From positions 22,669,688 through 22,733,687 of the forward strand of contig OZ021732.1 of NCBI GenBank assembly GCA_963978545.1: 64,000 bases of DNA. Reading direction: 5' to 3'. The translations under genes and the position numbers were made by a program. The DNA is from Linyphia triangularis (Eukaryota; Arthropoda; Arachnida; Araneae; Linyphiidae). How positions within the stretch are numbered: the first letter of the stretch is position 1; every line of letters starts with the position of its first letter. Below, piece after piece: positions 47,484 to 58,945 of the stretch. The notes beneath the pieces were generated by a model that saw only the letters and a program-made list of their open reading frames with translations, was not told the origin of the DNA and searched no databases.

Positions 47484-48279
47484 AACTATCGGTTATAGGA
47501 TAATTGAACGTTATGCGATTTTCCACACCTCTAGTTTACCTTGAATTAATCTTTGATAGTTTTCAAAAGTCGTCTACTATACGGTCCCTTAAAGTGAGCG
47601 GTTTTTACATTTTCTCTAAAAAATCGAGAACTAATAGTCAAAATGGAAAGAAAAAAATTATGGGGGGGTTTTAGACCATGGTAAATCTAATGAAAGCAAA
47701 AAACATATGTTTCCATTCAAAAAAAAAAAATTAATTGCTTTATTAATTAATAATTATTAAAAAAGAAATTGATTCAAAAGCTGATTGCTATTTATGTTTG
47801 GCCATTTACAAACTACCTTTTGAAAAAAAAAATTACTGAAATATATTAATTATTTAAGTATTTATGGCCAAAAAACCAACTTTTTTATTTAACATTAATT
47901 TATCATTTTCTTTTTATCATTTAAATTACAAACCATTCATTAGAAATTTACAAATTTTTGTATTTCGCATTCTTTTTTAATGCTGAATCTAAATATGGAA
48001 TAATATTATGAGGTTGCTATTGAACTTTTTAAAGTTTGGTTCTGTTTTAATATGTAGATGATCCCTCATGATAAAAAAAAACTACATACAATTATTAAAA
48101 ACCTTTTACGATTTACAACGGTACCTTTTGTTTGTTATTTCAACAATTAGAACAAAAGATATAGCCATCGTTCTGGGTTTTTTTTTTTTGGGGGGGGGGG
48201 TACTGTACATGTTTCAATTAAGCTAAGTGTCTGGATAACAGGACGTGAGTAAAAGTTGATAAGTCTGACTGTAGAAACG

Positions 48280-48625
48280 GGTGACTATAGAAGCGGCTTT
48301 TTAATGACAGTCCCAAAAATTTGATAGAATGTATTCTTATGAACAACGAATCTTTCTGTCAGATGTCGGCTTGATTGGATGTCGACAAATGGGGTAACCA
48401 TTTGCACTCGATGCCTTTTTCGCACTGAGGGATCAGCAACTCGAGACATTTTAGGTTCGGTTGGCGTTTATGGATTTGCTTCATAGAAACTAAACACAGT
48501 CATTGGCCTTGCATCAACTTTCCGCATCAAACCAAGTGGTCCTCTCGTGTTTCGGCACCCAATCGTGTGGCGCCTGAGAGGCGCCGCTCGAGTGCAAAGG
48601 GTTAATTAGTCTTCCGAAGCGATAA
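48280..48625 (+). repeat. dispersed repeat family R, copy split by a MITE
   Basis: The left part (48280-48397) carries GACAGTCCCAAAAATTTGAT and a diverged CTGTCAGATGTCGGCTTGAT. The right part resumes after the piggyBac-like MITE with TTAATTAGTCTTCC, the continuation also seen uninterrupted in the next copy at 48749. Confidence 0.7.
48398..48601. mobile_element. piggyBac-like MITE, 204 bp
   Basis: The left end CCATTTGCACTCGATG and the reverse complement of the right end (CCCTTTGCACTCGAGC) form inverted termini. The right flank is TTAA (48602-48605) and the left flank GTAA (48394-48397), a one-base change from TTAA. TTAA targets and CCCTTTG-type ends are characteristic of piggyBac. The uninterrupted neighbour copy of the host repeat has TTAATTAG at the same place, which supports the insertion model. 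Confidence 0.8.
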
Positions 48626-48639
48626 TATAATATAGTAAC

Positions 48640-48825
48640 ATTTGGAAAAGCAGCCGTTTAGTGATAGACACAAAACTTGATAGAATGCAATGTCAACGAA
48701 AACGAGTCTATCTGCCGATGTTCAGATCCATTGGATAACGAAAAGTGGTTAATTAGCCCTCCACAAATTTGCAGCCCACACATACACAAACAAATTCGAT
48801 GTTAATATAAAGGATTTAAAAAGAA
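48640..48825 (+). repeat. dispersed repeat family R, copy with full tail
   Basis: Contains AACTTGATAGAATGC, ACGAGTCTATCTGCCGATGT, GGTTAATTAGCCCTCCACAA, a CA-rich tract and the end GATGTTAATATAAAGGATTT followed by A residues. It lies directly after the split copy in the same orientation. Confidence 0.8.
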
Positions 48826-50965
48826 TACACTGCGTTATAGGTCTAGTGTGTTATTACCTGAATAAGAAGAGAGGAAAACTTTCAACGAGAAATAACTTGT
48901 ATTTATTTGGAAGAATAGCCATAACGCTTTCCATGAGGCTGTCTTTATAAATGTAGACAATATTTCCCCATCACCGTCGTGTTTACCCATTTCTAAGCAC
49001 AATGCTTACTATGCTATCCAAGAAAAGCTGACCTTGAAAAGGGATATACGTGTATCAGAAGATTGTAACATCAACTAAAATATTGTTGAAGCATTGGTTC
49101 CCCGAGGCTGACAAACAACTCTTCTTAACTCTAGTTTTAATAGAGTTCCATCTCACCAAGAAGTATTGGAAACTTGTCACTGTCCCTTTGTGACAGATGA
49201 CACATCTTTTACTAATTCCACACACTTATCTAGGATATGTTGACTCAAGGAAACACCTTCTTCCGCGAGAATTAATTTGAGCTTCCCTAGTTTTTTTTTT
49301 CGTTGTTTTTTTTTTCCCTCTTTCCTTCTCCTTTTTTCCTGGATGACTCTTGAATATTTTTTTTTAGTTAAAACACGACTAAGCAATTGAAGTTATATTG
49401 CTTCGCTGATTTTAATAAAGAACTAATCTGAATGTCAGTTCGTATTTCATTTTATTTTCGAAATAAAAGGCAATTTTTTTTAGAGCTTAAATAAGCAGGT
49501 TCACCACCTGACCAAAATTAAACGTACATCTAATAAAATAGCAGTGGGTTTTTCAGCCTTAAAATATTGAAAGAAAAAATAACTTAAGATATGACCCTAA
49601 ACGTTGTTGCTTTTGCACAAATATACTAGATACTCCCTTAGATATCCCAGGTAATGTTAATTTGGCAGATTTTATGTACCTTTTTCTCAGAAAGTAATCG
49701 ACATAGAAGCCCAATTTTTTTTTTCCAGTGTATTTAGCAGACACTTGTTATTCTACTGAAGTTAGCTTTTAATTGTAATTCATTTACTTTTTTTTAAATG
49801 AATTATCGTGAAAGTCACACAAATTTGATAAAAATCAGAAGAAAAAAAATTGGCCGAAAAAAACAATAAGAAAAATATTTTTATAACAAAAAAATTTTAC
49901 TTCAGTATACACAGATACATAAAAAGAATGCATGGGAAAGATTTTAGGAAGGTAGTTTGCAGTTTCTGAGAAAAAGGTACATGAATTATGAAAAATGTAG
50001 TTTTGAGAAAAACGCCTTTTAAAGATAACTTTACTTACACTAATAGTTACCAATTTTGTCTTCAAAAAATTATTAAAAATACTTCTAATTACCCTTTTAA
50101 AGAGGAGAATTTTAATAAACAATAATAAACTTAAAATTGATTTTTTTTTATAAATTTTAAGGCACCAACTCCCCTAATTCAGATTACTTATAAATACGTT
50201 ATTCTAAAAAAAAATTACATTTTTACCATTTATGTTGATTAAGATAGTTACTCCAATTTTGCTATTTACATTATCGCAATTAGATTATGAGGAACACTTC
50301 TACCAAGTTTCAGCTTAGTAGTTTCGTGGTACCGAGAGTTAAAGGTATTTATATAGTAGGAGATTGTGATATTTCATATTCAACACGTTTGACCCCTTAA
50401 AGTTTGTTAATCAAGTTCAGAAAACTTCGATCTCACTCATTCTCAAGCTTCATTGCTTCTTGAATTTATACATCGAATTTCAGGTTTGTGACTTCATTGG
50501 AAGTGGATGAATATCTGATGAGTAAATGAGTGAAACTGCAAGCACCAGATTTTGAGAAATTTACTGGTTATAAATATATCAAATTGCAATGCTTTCATTT
50601 TACAAAATGTCACATGAGGTTTTAAATTTTTTGCACTCAGATACTGGATTGTTTTGACAGAATAAATTGCTTCAATCGCAGTGAATTACAGGAGAATTAT
50701 AAATTAATTGTACCTAAATAGGAATTCATTTAAATATTTCGTGAAATATTTAATTTTATTGCATTTAATAAAATGACTTTCATTACTTCTAAAACACTAC
50801 CAATGTCCGCGAGTTTCATCCTCACTAATAGCTATAGTTCAATTTTATCTTTCACAAAATCTTATAGAAATTGAAAGGGCTATGTGCAATCAAAAATAAT
50901 GACTGATACTATTTGTGTGTCACAAAATAGTACCAAACATCAATGGTACAGTCTGTTGTCATTTG
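48826..50965. other. non-coding stretch
   Basis: No supported gene. A 69-codon - strand frame (49177-49386) has a plausible-looking end (KLKLILAEEGVSLSQHILDK), but its N-terminal half is a low-complexity Lys/Arg run and no splice context is convincing. The rest is AT-rich. Confidence 0.5.
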
Positions 50966-50978
50966 TAGCCATCGAAGA

Positions 50979-51160
50979 TTGGTTGGTTGTTTTCAGATTA
51001 TCTGGCGCCGTCAGCAACACGAGGGCTATAATGCGCCGAAACATTCGTCATTAGACAAGCCAACATACATTTACAAACACCCATGCCTAACACGGGACTC
51101 GAACCCGCAACCTCGCAGTCTAGAAGCTAGCACTCTAACCACTATACCGTTTGGTCCGCA
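50979..51160 (-). mobile_element. tRNA-derived SINE, family A, copy 3
   Basis: Reverse-oriented full-length copy of 182 bp. On the - strand it has the A-box (ACGGTATAGTGGTTAGAGTG) and B-box (GCGGGTTCGAGTCCCG) regions and the family tail of AACC units. The 13-bp duplication TAGCCATCGAAGA flanks it (50966-50978 and 51161-51173). The reading frame across it on the + strand is a shadow. Confidence 0.95.
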
Positions 51161-51173
51161 TAGCCATCGAAGA

Positions 51174-54100
51174 AAACTGCTATAAAAGACAAAGATCACT
51201 AAACGCCATGACGACTCAAAATCCATTGCCCTTGAAATGTTACACGACTTAAATAATTAGTCAACCTCTAACAATAAGTTTGTGATAAACGATGAAACTT
51301 AAAATTTAATTGCGCGAATATTTAGGTTAATGCAGGAGCGCACACACGGGGGGACTTTTATGGTAAAACTTTTCATGGTTTTATGCTATTACCTCAAAAA
51401 ACTACATTCTTTTTAGCTAAAATCCTTATGAGCACCGATGCAAGTTGTGGGTGAAGTAATTCACCAACTACCGTCTCAAGTAATAGAAAAGGGCACTTTA
51501 ACTTTTTTTTTTTCAAAACAGTTTTAAGAATATATTTCAAGTTTAAAATAACTTAGATGGACAGGGCCTTATTACCCATAAGGCCTTATTACCCATATAC
51601 CATACATTCCTTATTACCCATAAGGCCAGTAAGTCTCGTGCCCAAGGCAATCGAATTTTTCAGGCCCTCAAATTTCCTCAAAATAAATGCTTTTCTTTGT
51701 CATAATGTATGTAATTAAATTATTGTGTAACTACCATTATTCTGTTTAGTGTACTTGGTCAATGTCATAAAACATAATGTATTTTAATAACTCATCAGTT
51801 ATTATAAATATTAATATCTTGTCATTAAGTTAATCAGGACGGGAATTAAAATATTTCAGTAACACAAACAATCGTCAATGGATGGCTCCATATGCTGTGT
51901 TGTGCCTACAGTAATCAGTTTTTTAAATCGGACTTTGTGGATGGGAAATGTTAATGAAAAGTTGGGATTTTTTATTGTTTCATTTGTTGATCCTGGAAGA
52001 GTTCAATTATCCTAAATTTATACTTTCTGGAAATAGAACTGTGCCCATTTTTCATCTCTAAAGCAAATGAAGGAGAATGTTTATTATCCGGTTATCTCTT
52101 GTTTTCCTTATACAACGTAAATTTAACTCATTTAACCTAAGTAAGAAAACAAGGGCTCTTAAAGTATTTTTCACACAACTTCCTTTAAAAAAAGGATGTG
52201 TTTAACAAATACTACTGCTTTATGTACAACACTCCATTTTTGTTCGAATTGCGAAACTACATTCCTTAACTATAAAACAGCTTTTTCGAAATAACTTGAC
52301 AAACAACGCATTATAAAAAGAACATCCCAGACAGGGCACCATTTTGCAAGAAAGTTCTATACGAGTTGAGTTGTAGAGCGCTGCAGTTCTTTACCACCCG
52401 TATTACTGTCCAGTTTCGCAGGGACTTTTAAAAATGGTAACAAACGAGCATCACGTATTTCTTTCCCAAAGTTTTCAGAAGCACGTAGATGAAAACAATT
52501 GAAAGAGGAAATTTATGACCACCCCAACGAAATACAATATAACATTTGCATCATAACATGGATTTGCGTGCGACAAGATTCCACTAAAGCCATAAACGTT
52601 ATGCAAGTAGTTCGCTATGAAATATATTGCATTCTAGAAGACAGCTGAAACAGCTAGTCTGTTGTTATTAACCAGAGCTGGTTTTTAGAGTCTTTGCAAT
52701 TGTTAAGAATAAAAAAACGTGTCTGAGTATCATTTGAAAATTGTTTTCAAGGTAAGCCGAAAATTGTTTGTAGTTTAAAGAGTGTATATTTCGTGTCAAC
52801 GAAAAAATCTTATGGTTCTTTCAATCAATGGCGGAACTAGCGAGGGGCGGAAGGGGCGATCGTTCTTTCCATCGTTCAGGATTAAAAAAGAAGAAAAAAA
52901 CGACGAAGAATACTTTTTGCAAGACATTTAATTTTGAAACATAGGTCCACAAGAGGAGCTTAGAAACTATAATATTAAAAAAATTAGTTTCATAATAATA
53001 AAAAAATACGGCAATTTCATAAATCTAATCAAATGGATGAGTTAATCAGTCAGTTTCTAGCAGTTAAGGTTACGCAACAAGTTTTCCATAAAGATTAAAT
53101 CAGTTTACTTCCCACTCAGTTCATTAAGTGGTAAAGAGTGGATGAATTAAAATAAATTAACAAAACCTGGAAAAGCACAATTTATTGCTATATTTTCTGG
53201 CTTAGAAAAAACTAATATGGTGAAAAAGCATTGTCTATGAACATTCAATTCTTAAACTTAAGAAATCGTACGATATATTGAACTAGTATAAATAGGATAA
53301 CATTTTATAAAACATCGAATTTTTTTTTTTTGATTTTTTTTTTTTTTTTGTGCGTGTATCAACCATTTTATGTATTGAAGCGTGTATATTACGTGTGAAC
53401 GTATTTTAACATAGATAATCCACAAGACAAAAAAAAAATTAACCTCTACATTTGAGTAAAAGAAAGCATTTCTTTTACGAAGTATCATAGCACAACTAAA
53501 GTACCCATATTAAATTTATTCCAGTTGTTTCCAGTTAAATATTTCCAAAGAGTATTTTCACCCCCTCTCTAAATTTAAATGAGCATTTTTAAAATCCAAC
53601 GGGTATTTTTGAAATTAAATTCTTTTTAAAAATTAAAGCAAATAAGTTTTTTGAGAAAATTAATAACTACAACAATAACATTGATACACGATGGCAATTC
53701 CGCTTATCAAAGCAGAAATATGCTTTTTAAATGCTTAATAAAAATACTTGATGGTTATAAACCTCAAACTAACTATTAACAGTATACCGTTCGTTGACAC
53801 CACGTTGGTGTCCCACGAAACTATCAGACAAATGCCGGCAACACTAAGAAAACTATCGCGCAAATGACGGAGATGTAAAACTCAACGATTTACGATAACC
53901 CGAAAATATCGAACAAACAAACTCCGGTGAAAAACATAAGCGAAATTATCTAAACCAATCCCGCCGGTGCCAAAAAAAAAAAAAAAAAAAAAAAAAAAAT
54001 GAATCCCGGTTAGTTGTGCGGACGACATAGTGTTAATCTACGTTTTTCATGAATTCACGTATGTGGTTACCTTTTTTTCTCTGTACACTTAATTAAAGAA

Positions 54101-55508
54101 CGTACGAAATTACATTTGGAAATTGTGGGATGGGTCCCCTACAATCCATCTACTAATAACGCACCTAGTATCAGCAGCCATTCAATGACTTCAGTCAGTC
54201 ACTGGTCTGTGCGAGGCACGTTTGAACGTGAATGCACATGCGTAACTGGTGATTTCGGAGAGGGTGATTCGTATATCGTATTCCGTTCGAAAATAAACGA
54301 AATATTTGCATTTTTTCAGAAAAGGACGCTATTTTCAAAGAAAAGGGACAGGGAGGTAGCGCCGCCCTTCGAAAAACTAGGATGATCTCTGATCTTTTAA
54401 ATTTTTAAAAAATTTAACCATGATGTACTGATGCATGAATTAACGCATGAGGTTAATTCTATGGGGTGAAATTGATTTTCATTGCGTGGCCACGCAGATT
54501 TCACGCATTTTGGCGAACTCTGATTTATTCAAATAGAATTTTGAGACTTTTTCGAGCATACGCATCTTGAAAAACCATCTAACTTCCATCAATCAGACCA
54601 AATATATTATCAAGTCATTTGTGAAAACAAAGTTTGAGTATGAGAGGGTAAAAAACATCTCTTAAGAAGTGTAGATTTTATTTCTAAATCTCGGATCAGC
54701 TCAATTGCTATATTAATCTCAAACTGATGTATTAATGGGAATTTTTTTTTTTTTTTTTAAGTATGAGAGAGATAAGCAGAACCTTTCTTATAGATAAAAC
54801 TTTCACATAATAAAATGCATTATTGTGCATTTTCCAGTGATATAAACTCAAAAAGGTTATTTTTGCATTTACTATGACATTTTTTTTTATGCTTGATTAT
54901 ACTAATATCTTTATGTATTTTTTAAAGAAAAACAAAACGAGAATTATCTTCACAGGATGACGATGGCACATCGACTTGTCCAATTTTATAAAATTGCATT
55001 ATCCTAAAATACAGTCGATCCCATTTTTTAAACATTTAAATCCACATTAAAATAACTGCATAAAAATTATTGCATTACTTTAAAACAAAAAATAGTTATA
55101 AAATTGCAGGTGGAGTTAAATAAAATTGTTTCCAAGGTTAAAATGAAAATAAAACAGTATTAAAAAAAAATTCTATCAAACATTATCAACTAGTTTTTGA
55201 ACCATTGAAAACAGATAATTGATGGGGGGAGGGACGGTGGATATCTACCTATAGGTTTTTATAATTTTGCCAGGAATTACAGAGTTATTAAAAAAAATAA
55301 ACTTTCTTTACATGTAATTGAAGAATTGCGTTTTAAAATATATTTTTTTTTAACTGATGGGAATTGTAATCCAGACAGTTTTCTCATGGTTCTGTCTTAA
55401 TTTAAACAATTTGAGATCAAAATTGAACTTTTAAATCCTTCTATGAAATTCGTTCCTCAATTGTTGGATAGCAGCACAAACGTTTTTCTCTTTGGAAGCT
55501 TGTTGGAG
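51174..55508. other. non-coding stretch
   Basis: No gene recognised. A short local repeat of TTATTACCCATAAGGCC occurs three times at about 51565-51625. An A run of 28 lies at 53972-53999, next to a less AT-rich patch (53780-53970). A 264-bp less AT-rich patch at 54107-54370 is open on the + strand without a recognised domain. A CAATGGCGGAACTAG sequence at 52827 resembles a transposon end, but no partner was found. Confidence 0.5.
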
Positions 55509-55974
55509 ACAAATACATACCTGCCAACATTGGCATTTTCAAATTAGTACAATTTTTACGGAACAAATATTTGCATTCCTATGACTCATGGAAAGTCAAA
55601 TAGCGACAATATTTATGAATGTAATATAGAAATAATAGAAATTCTATTACAAATGCAAAAAAAAAAAAATTAAAAAAAAATTGCATAGTATTAAATTGAT
55701 CTCAAATATAACAAATTGTTACATTTTAGCACAAAATGGAAATTATAAAATAAAAAACTAACTTGGATTTAAAAATAAATCAAATTTAAACTTTACGATG
55801 AAATCTCTGATGAGGTTTAAGATTTAGTCTACATTACACCTAAATAAAACATGCTTTATGACACAAAAACTCTAGTGAAACATACAATGAGTTGGTGGTA
55901 TTCAAAGTGTTTAATCACACGCACAAATATCAATTATGCAGGCTTTCGAATTCGTATTATTACATTTGATGTTG

Positions 55975-56211
55975 TCACTGCTTTTTAGAATTGATATGAA
56001 CTTCGACATCAGTAAATCCTCCATGAGAAATCTTAATATCAGATGCATAGATAGAGCAGAATGCAAAATTTGTTTCCTTGTTTGAATTTCTGATGATTCG
56101 AAGTAAACCGCTTGGTTTCAAGTAAACTCCAAAAAAACTTGATATTTTCTGGAATTTTACACCAGGATTGTTTAACTTGGATATTTTAAAATAAATAATT
56201 AAGACTAACAA
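55975..56211 (-). pseudogene. transposase zinc-finger fragment (hAT/BED-like)
   Basis: A 78-codon - strand frame ends with TNFAFCSIYASDIKISHGGF and then TDVEVHINSKKQ. The order FC-x2-(C)-...-D-(I/F)-x-(I/V)-x-HGG-x2-D-V-x2-H matches the N-terminal zinc finger common in hAT-derived proteins, where the fourth position is normally Cys and the last residues are usually KKH. Here those are Tyr and Gln, so metal binding is probably lost. An acceptor-like TTCCAG lies upstream of the core. The catalytic part is absent. The family call rests on pattern memory. Confidence 0.5.
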
Positions 56212-56215
56212 AGAA

Positions 56216-56890
56216 GCTGAAAACCGAAAGTGCTTTAATCTCTAAAGTCCGAGAAAACGAAACAGTCGTTCGGTGAGTGCCGCCAAAACAATTGAAAACG
56301 GCGGAGTCGCGATTTAGTGCGCAGCGTTGGAGTACGGTCCAAAAGAAGAATAAAAAAAAACTAAAGCACTTTCAGTTTTCTACTTTATTAATCTCTAAAG
56401 TTGGAGACAACGAAACAGTTGCTTGGTTCGCCAAATCCCGTCGGCAACACAGATGAAAACAATGAATTTCCGGCGCCGCGCTTAAGTGCTTTTATTATAT
56501 ACGCGCAACATTATTGTACGGTCCAAACAGAAGGAAGAACCAAAATCTAAAGCATTTTTGGTTTTCAGATTCTTTGTTAATCTCTTAAGTCTGAGGCAAA
56601 GCAATAGTTGTTTGGTTCGCCAGGTCCCGTTGGCAACACAAATGAAAACAGTGCATCCCCGGCGCCGTGTTTAGTGCTATTATTTACGCGCAAGTCCAGT
56701 ACTATTATTTACGTTTTGGAGTCCAGTCCAAAAGAAGGTAGAATTAAAAAACTAAAGCACTTTCGGTTTTCTGCTTCTTTATTAACCTGTAAAGCCAGAA
56801 AAATCGAAGCAGTGGTTTGGTTTGCCAAATCTAGTCGGCAACAGAAAAGAAAACAATGCATCCTCGCCAACGCGCTTTAGTGCTGAACAT
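56216..56890 (+). repeat. tandem repeat, about four units of 145-203 bp
   Basis: Each unit starts with text like CTAAAGCACTTTCGGTTTTC, continues TTAATCTCTAAAGT, and holds GTTTGGTTCGCCAAATC, GTCGGCAACA and a GCGCCG...TTTAGTGC stretch. Unit starts are near 56216, 56361, 56549 and 56752. The units are diverged, so the array is not young. It lies wholly inside the hAT-like element at 55517. Confidence 0.85.
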
Positions 56891-57113
56891 ATGCGCAATC
56901 TTGGAGTGTGAATAAATATTTTGACGGACGCAGCAGCTTTGAAAAATCGTTTCGGTTTCGTTGGTGACTTGAAAAAATTAATAAAAAAAAAAAAAAAACG
57001 AAAAGTACCGTGAAATCCATACGATTTTTTTAACTGTTCGTACACCCGTACAAAATAGTAAAAATCCGTACAATATACGGATGATTCGTACAAGTTGGCA
57101 GGTATGCAAATAT

Positions 57114-58281
57114 ATAAGATGACGCAAGATCAAAATGGATGCATAGAAGATTGAAATTGTCTATGTATTTGCATATAAAGAGATATAATCTTGTGCAGTG
57201 CTATCCAACTATTAAAGAATGAACAATATAGAAATGGATTTCAAAACGTTTCAATTAGCACAGTATAATGAGAAAACTGATGTAACTTATAAGGCCCGTA
57301 AGAAAATAATGAGCTCAGTTCCCAACACATGCATCCAATATAAAAATGGGCGTCAAATCCGCAGTTAAAACAATCAATGTTCAATGTTGAAAAATAATCA
57401 TTTTGCATCAATTCCAGCCGAAAGCAGGAATCAAACAAGACTATATAAGACTCCTGCATTAGTGGCTAGAATAAAAATAAGTCTAGGCATGGCGGTGTAC
57501 ACAAAGTAGGAACTCTGTGCACATGAATAGTGGATTCCACTGCTGTGATAGTTTACAATGTGTTGCCACATCCCCCACCCCCATTAACATGTTACGTTTC
57601 CATTGACATCAGAAATAAACGAAATCTATGCCAAAGTTTTTCCACGATTTTGTAGTATGTCTGATTATTTTAAATGTTATTCTAAATAAGAAGAACAATA
57701 TCAAAACAAAAAAATTATTACATTAATGACTCACCGTAAGGTATAGTCATAACTTTTTGATATTTTCACAAATGTTTTTCTTAATCAGTAGAGCAAAATT
57801 CAATTATAATAATATTAATGAAACTGACCGACTATAAGTAGTGAATATATAACCATTTCACAAAAAAAGAATCAGTGAAGTACAAAAAAAAAAACTATGT
57901 CAACTATAGAGCAAAAATATTATGGAACAATTCTTCAGGCATAACAGTTAATTTTAAGGACCATAATTCAAATAGATGAAATAACCATGAAAATAAATTA
58001 AATCCAAAAATCAATTGTGTATTAAAAGGTAAACAATATATAGATCAGCATTCTACTATACTTTTATAGTATGACTAAAATTCAAACAATTTCAATCATA
58101 ATGTTTGGTTGAAGTTTGATATTCATTGATATTACATTTTAGTTTTTCAACATTTCTTACATCCTAAAATATATCACAAAGTACTCAAACATAAAGTAAA
58201 AATCAAATATATTTTATTTACATATTACATAACTTAGTAGCTCATATCAAAATACACAATTAAGTAATCCATATTTTTCAG
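57114..58281 (+). other. probable intron of the neuropeptide receptor gene, 3' part
   Basis: AT-rich non-coding DNA upstream of the receptor exon. It ends in a pyrimidine stretch and acceptor (CATATTTTTCAG) at 58270-58281. No upstream receptor exon was recognised here or further left. A CCCCCACCCCC run lies near 57572-57582. Confidence 0.6.
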
Positions 58282-58703
58282 TTGCTGTGGTCGTGGCATT
58301 CTTCCTCTGCTGGGCTCCGTTCCACGCCCAACGACTGATGGCCATCTACGTAGTGAGTCAAACCCCCACATTAGTGATCATCTACACAACCCTCACCCAC
58401 ATATCAGGAGTGACCTACTACGTGAGCGCTACCATCAATCCAATCCTCTACAGCATCATGTCCAACAAGTTTAGGCAAGCATTCAAAAACACGCTGGCGC
58501 ACTGCGGCCGTAGGAAGTACCAGCGCACATCACTGATGTACAACAGCTACGTAGGAAACACAATACGTTCCAACCACACGAACAATAACTCTTCTCGCAA
58601 GAGGAAGACGCCTGAAGAAAAAGTGAACGGTAATGGTCATCAGGACTGGCGGCATTTAAATGGTAGCAGGAAGGAGGAGAGTGTTCTCAACGTGGAGACG
58701 TGA
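58282..58703 (+). CDS. neuropeptide GPCR, terminal coding exon (neuromedin-U/pyrokinin/CAPA receptor type)
   Basis: The last coding exon of a class A G-protein-coupled receptor at the cell surface. It starts after the acceptor TTTTTCAG with two bases completing a split codon (phase-1 intron) and ends at TGA 58701-58703, giving about 139 full codons. TM6 reads VVVAFFLCWAPFHAQRLM, with the CWxP toggle-switch motif. The next loop and TM7 include ISGVTYYVSATINPILYSIM with the NPxxY motif. A helix-8 stretch (SNKFRQAFKNTL) follows, then a Cys that could be palmitoylated, and a basic Asn/Ser/Thr-rich tail. The WAPFHAQRL and SGVxYYVSxTINPILY signatures are characteristic of insect pyrokinin/CAPA and vertebrate neuromedin-U receptors, which usually signal through Gq. 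The exact ligand is not decided by this exon. TM1-TM5 exons were not found in the window. Confidence 0.9.
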
Positions 58704-58945
58704 GATTGAGTTGGGATGGATAATTTATTTGATGATATTTTTTGATTTTTGGAACAGACTGGAGCTGTTTCTTTATAATGTGCATAATTGGACACTAGGG
58801 AATTGATTAGTGTACTTCTTGATCACAAGTTTTCAATCTGAAAAGATTTGATAAGTTGCATTTTCATCTGAATTAGGTATTGGAATGAAAGGTAGAAGAT
58901 AACGAAGAAATAGTAATAAATAATAAAGTTTATGCACAATTTTTC
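58704..58945 (+). terminator. 3' UTR and poly(A) signals of the receptor gene
   Basis: Two overlapping-range AATAAA hexamers occur at 58915-58920 and 58922-58927, about 210 bases after the stop, followed by a T-rich stretch (TTTTTCTGTCTTTTG). This is the likely transcript end. The precise cleavage site is not visible. Confidence 0.6.

Larger units (their letters stand above)
46217..48205. mobile_element. TA-flanked DNA element, copy 2 of the ACGATGGCTATATC family
   Basis: The ends are inverted: CAGTACCCCCCC, an A run, then CAGAACGATGGCTATATC; the right end reads the same on the opposite strand. TA flanks both sides (46215-46216 and 48206-48207), as in Tc1/mariner-type insertions. It is homologous along both arms to 11835-12876. 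The 1989-bp length exceeds that copy because about 0.9 kb, including a long hairpin, sits in the middle (about 46617-47565). No transposase was recognised. Confidence 0.85.
55517..57105 (-). mobile_element. hAT-like DNA element with internal tandem repeats, 1589 bp
   Basis: The left end ATACCTGCCAACAT and the reverse complement of the right end (ATACCTGCCAACTTGTACG) form inverted termini. The flanking octamers ACAAATAC and GCAAATAT agree at six of eight positions, so the insertion is older. Inside are a zinc-finger remnant on the - strand and a block of about 190-bp tandem repeats. Subterminal CCGTACAAAATAGTAAAAAT-type motifs lie near the right end. Confidence 0.7.

Noticed and set aside
49177..49386. 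69-codon - strand frame ending with a plausible helix
   Set aside because: The first half is Lys/Arg low complexity from pyrimidine runs. The acceptor in front of the better half is preceded by A residues, not pyrimidines.
52827..52862. CAATGGCGGAACTAGCGAGG as a transposon end
   Set aside because: No inverted partner or target duplication was found in the window.
54116..54385. 89-codon + strand frame in a less AT-rich patch
   Set aside because: No recognisable family, splice sites or repeat partner; could be an old transposon piece.
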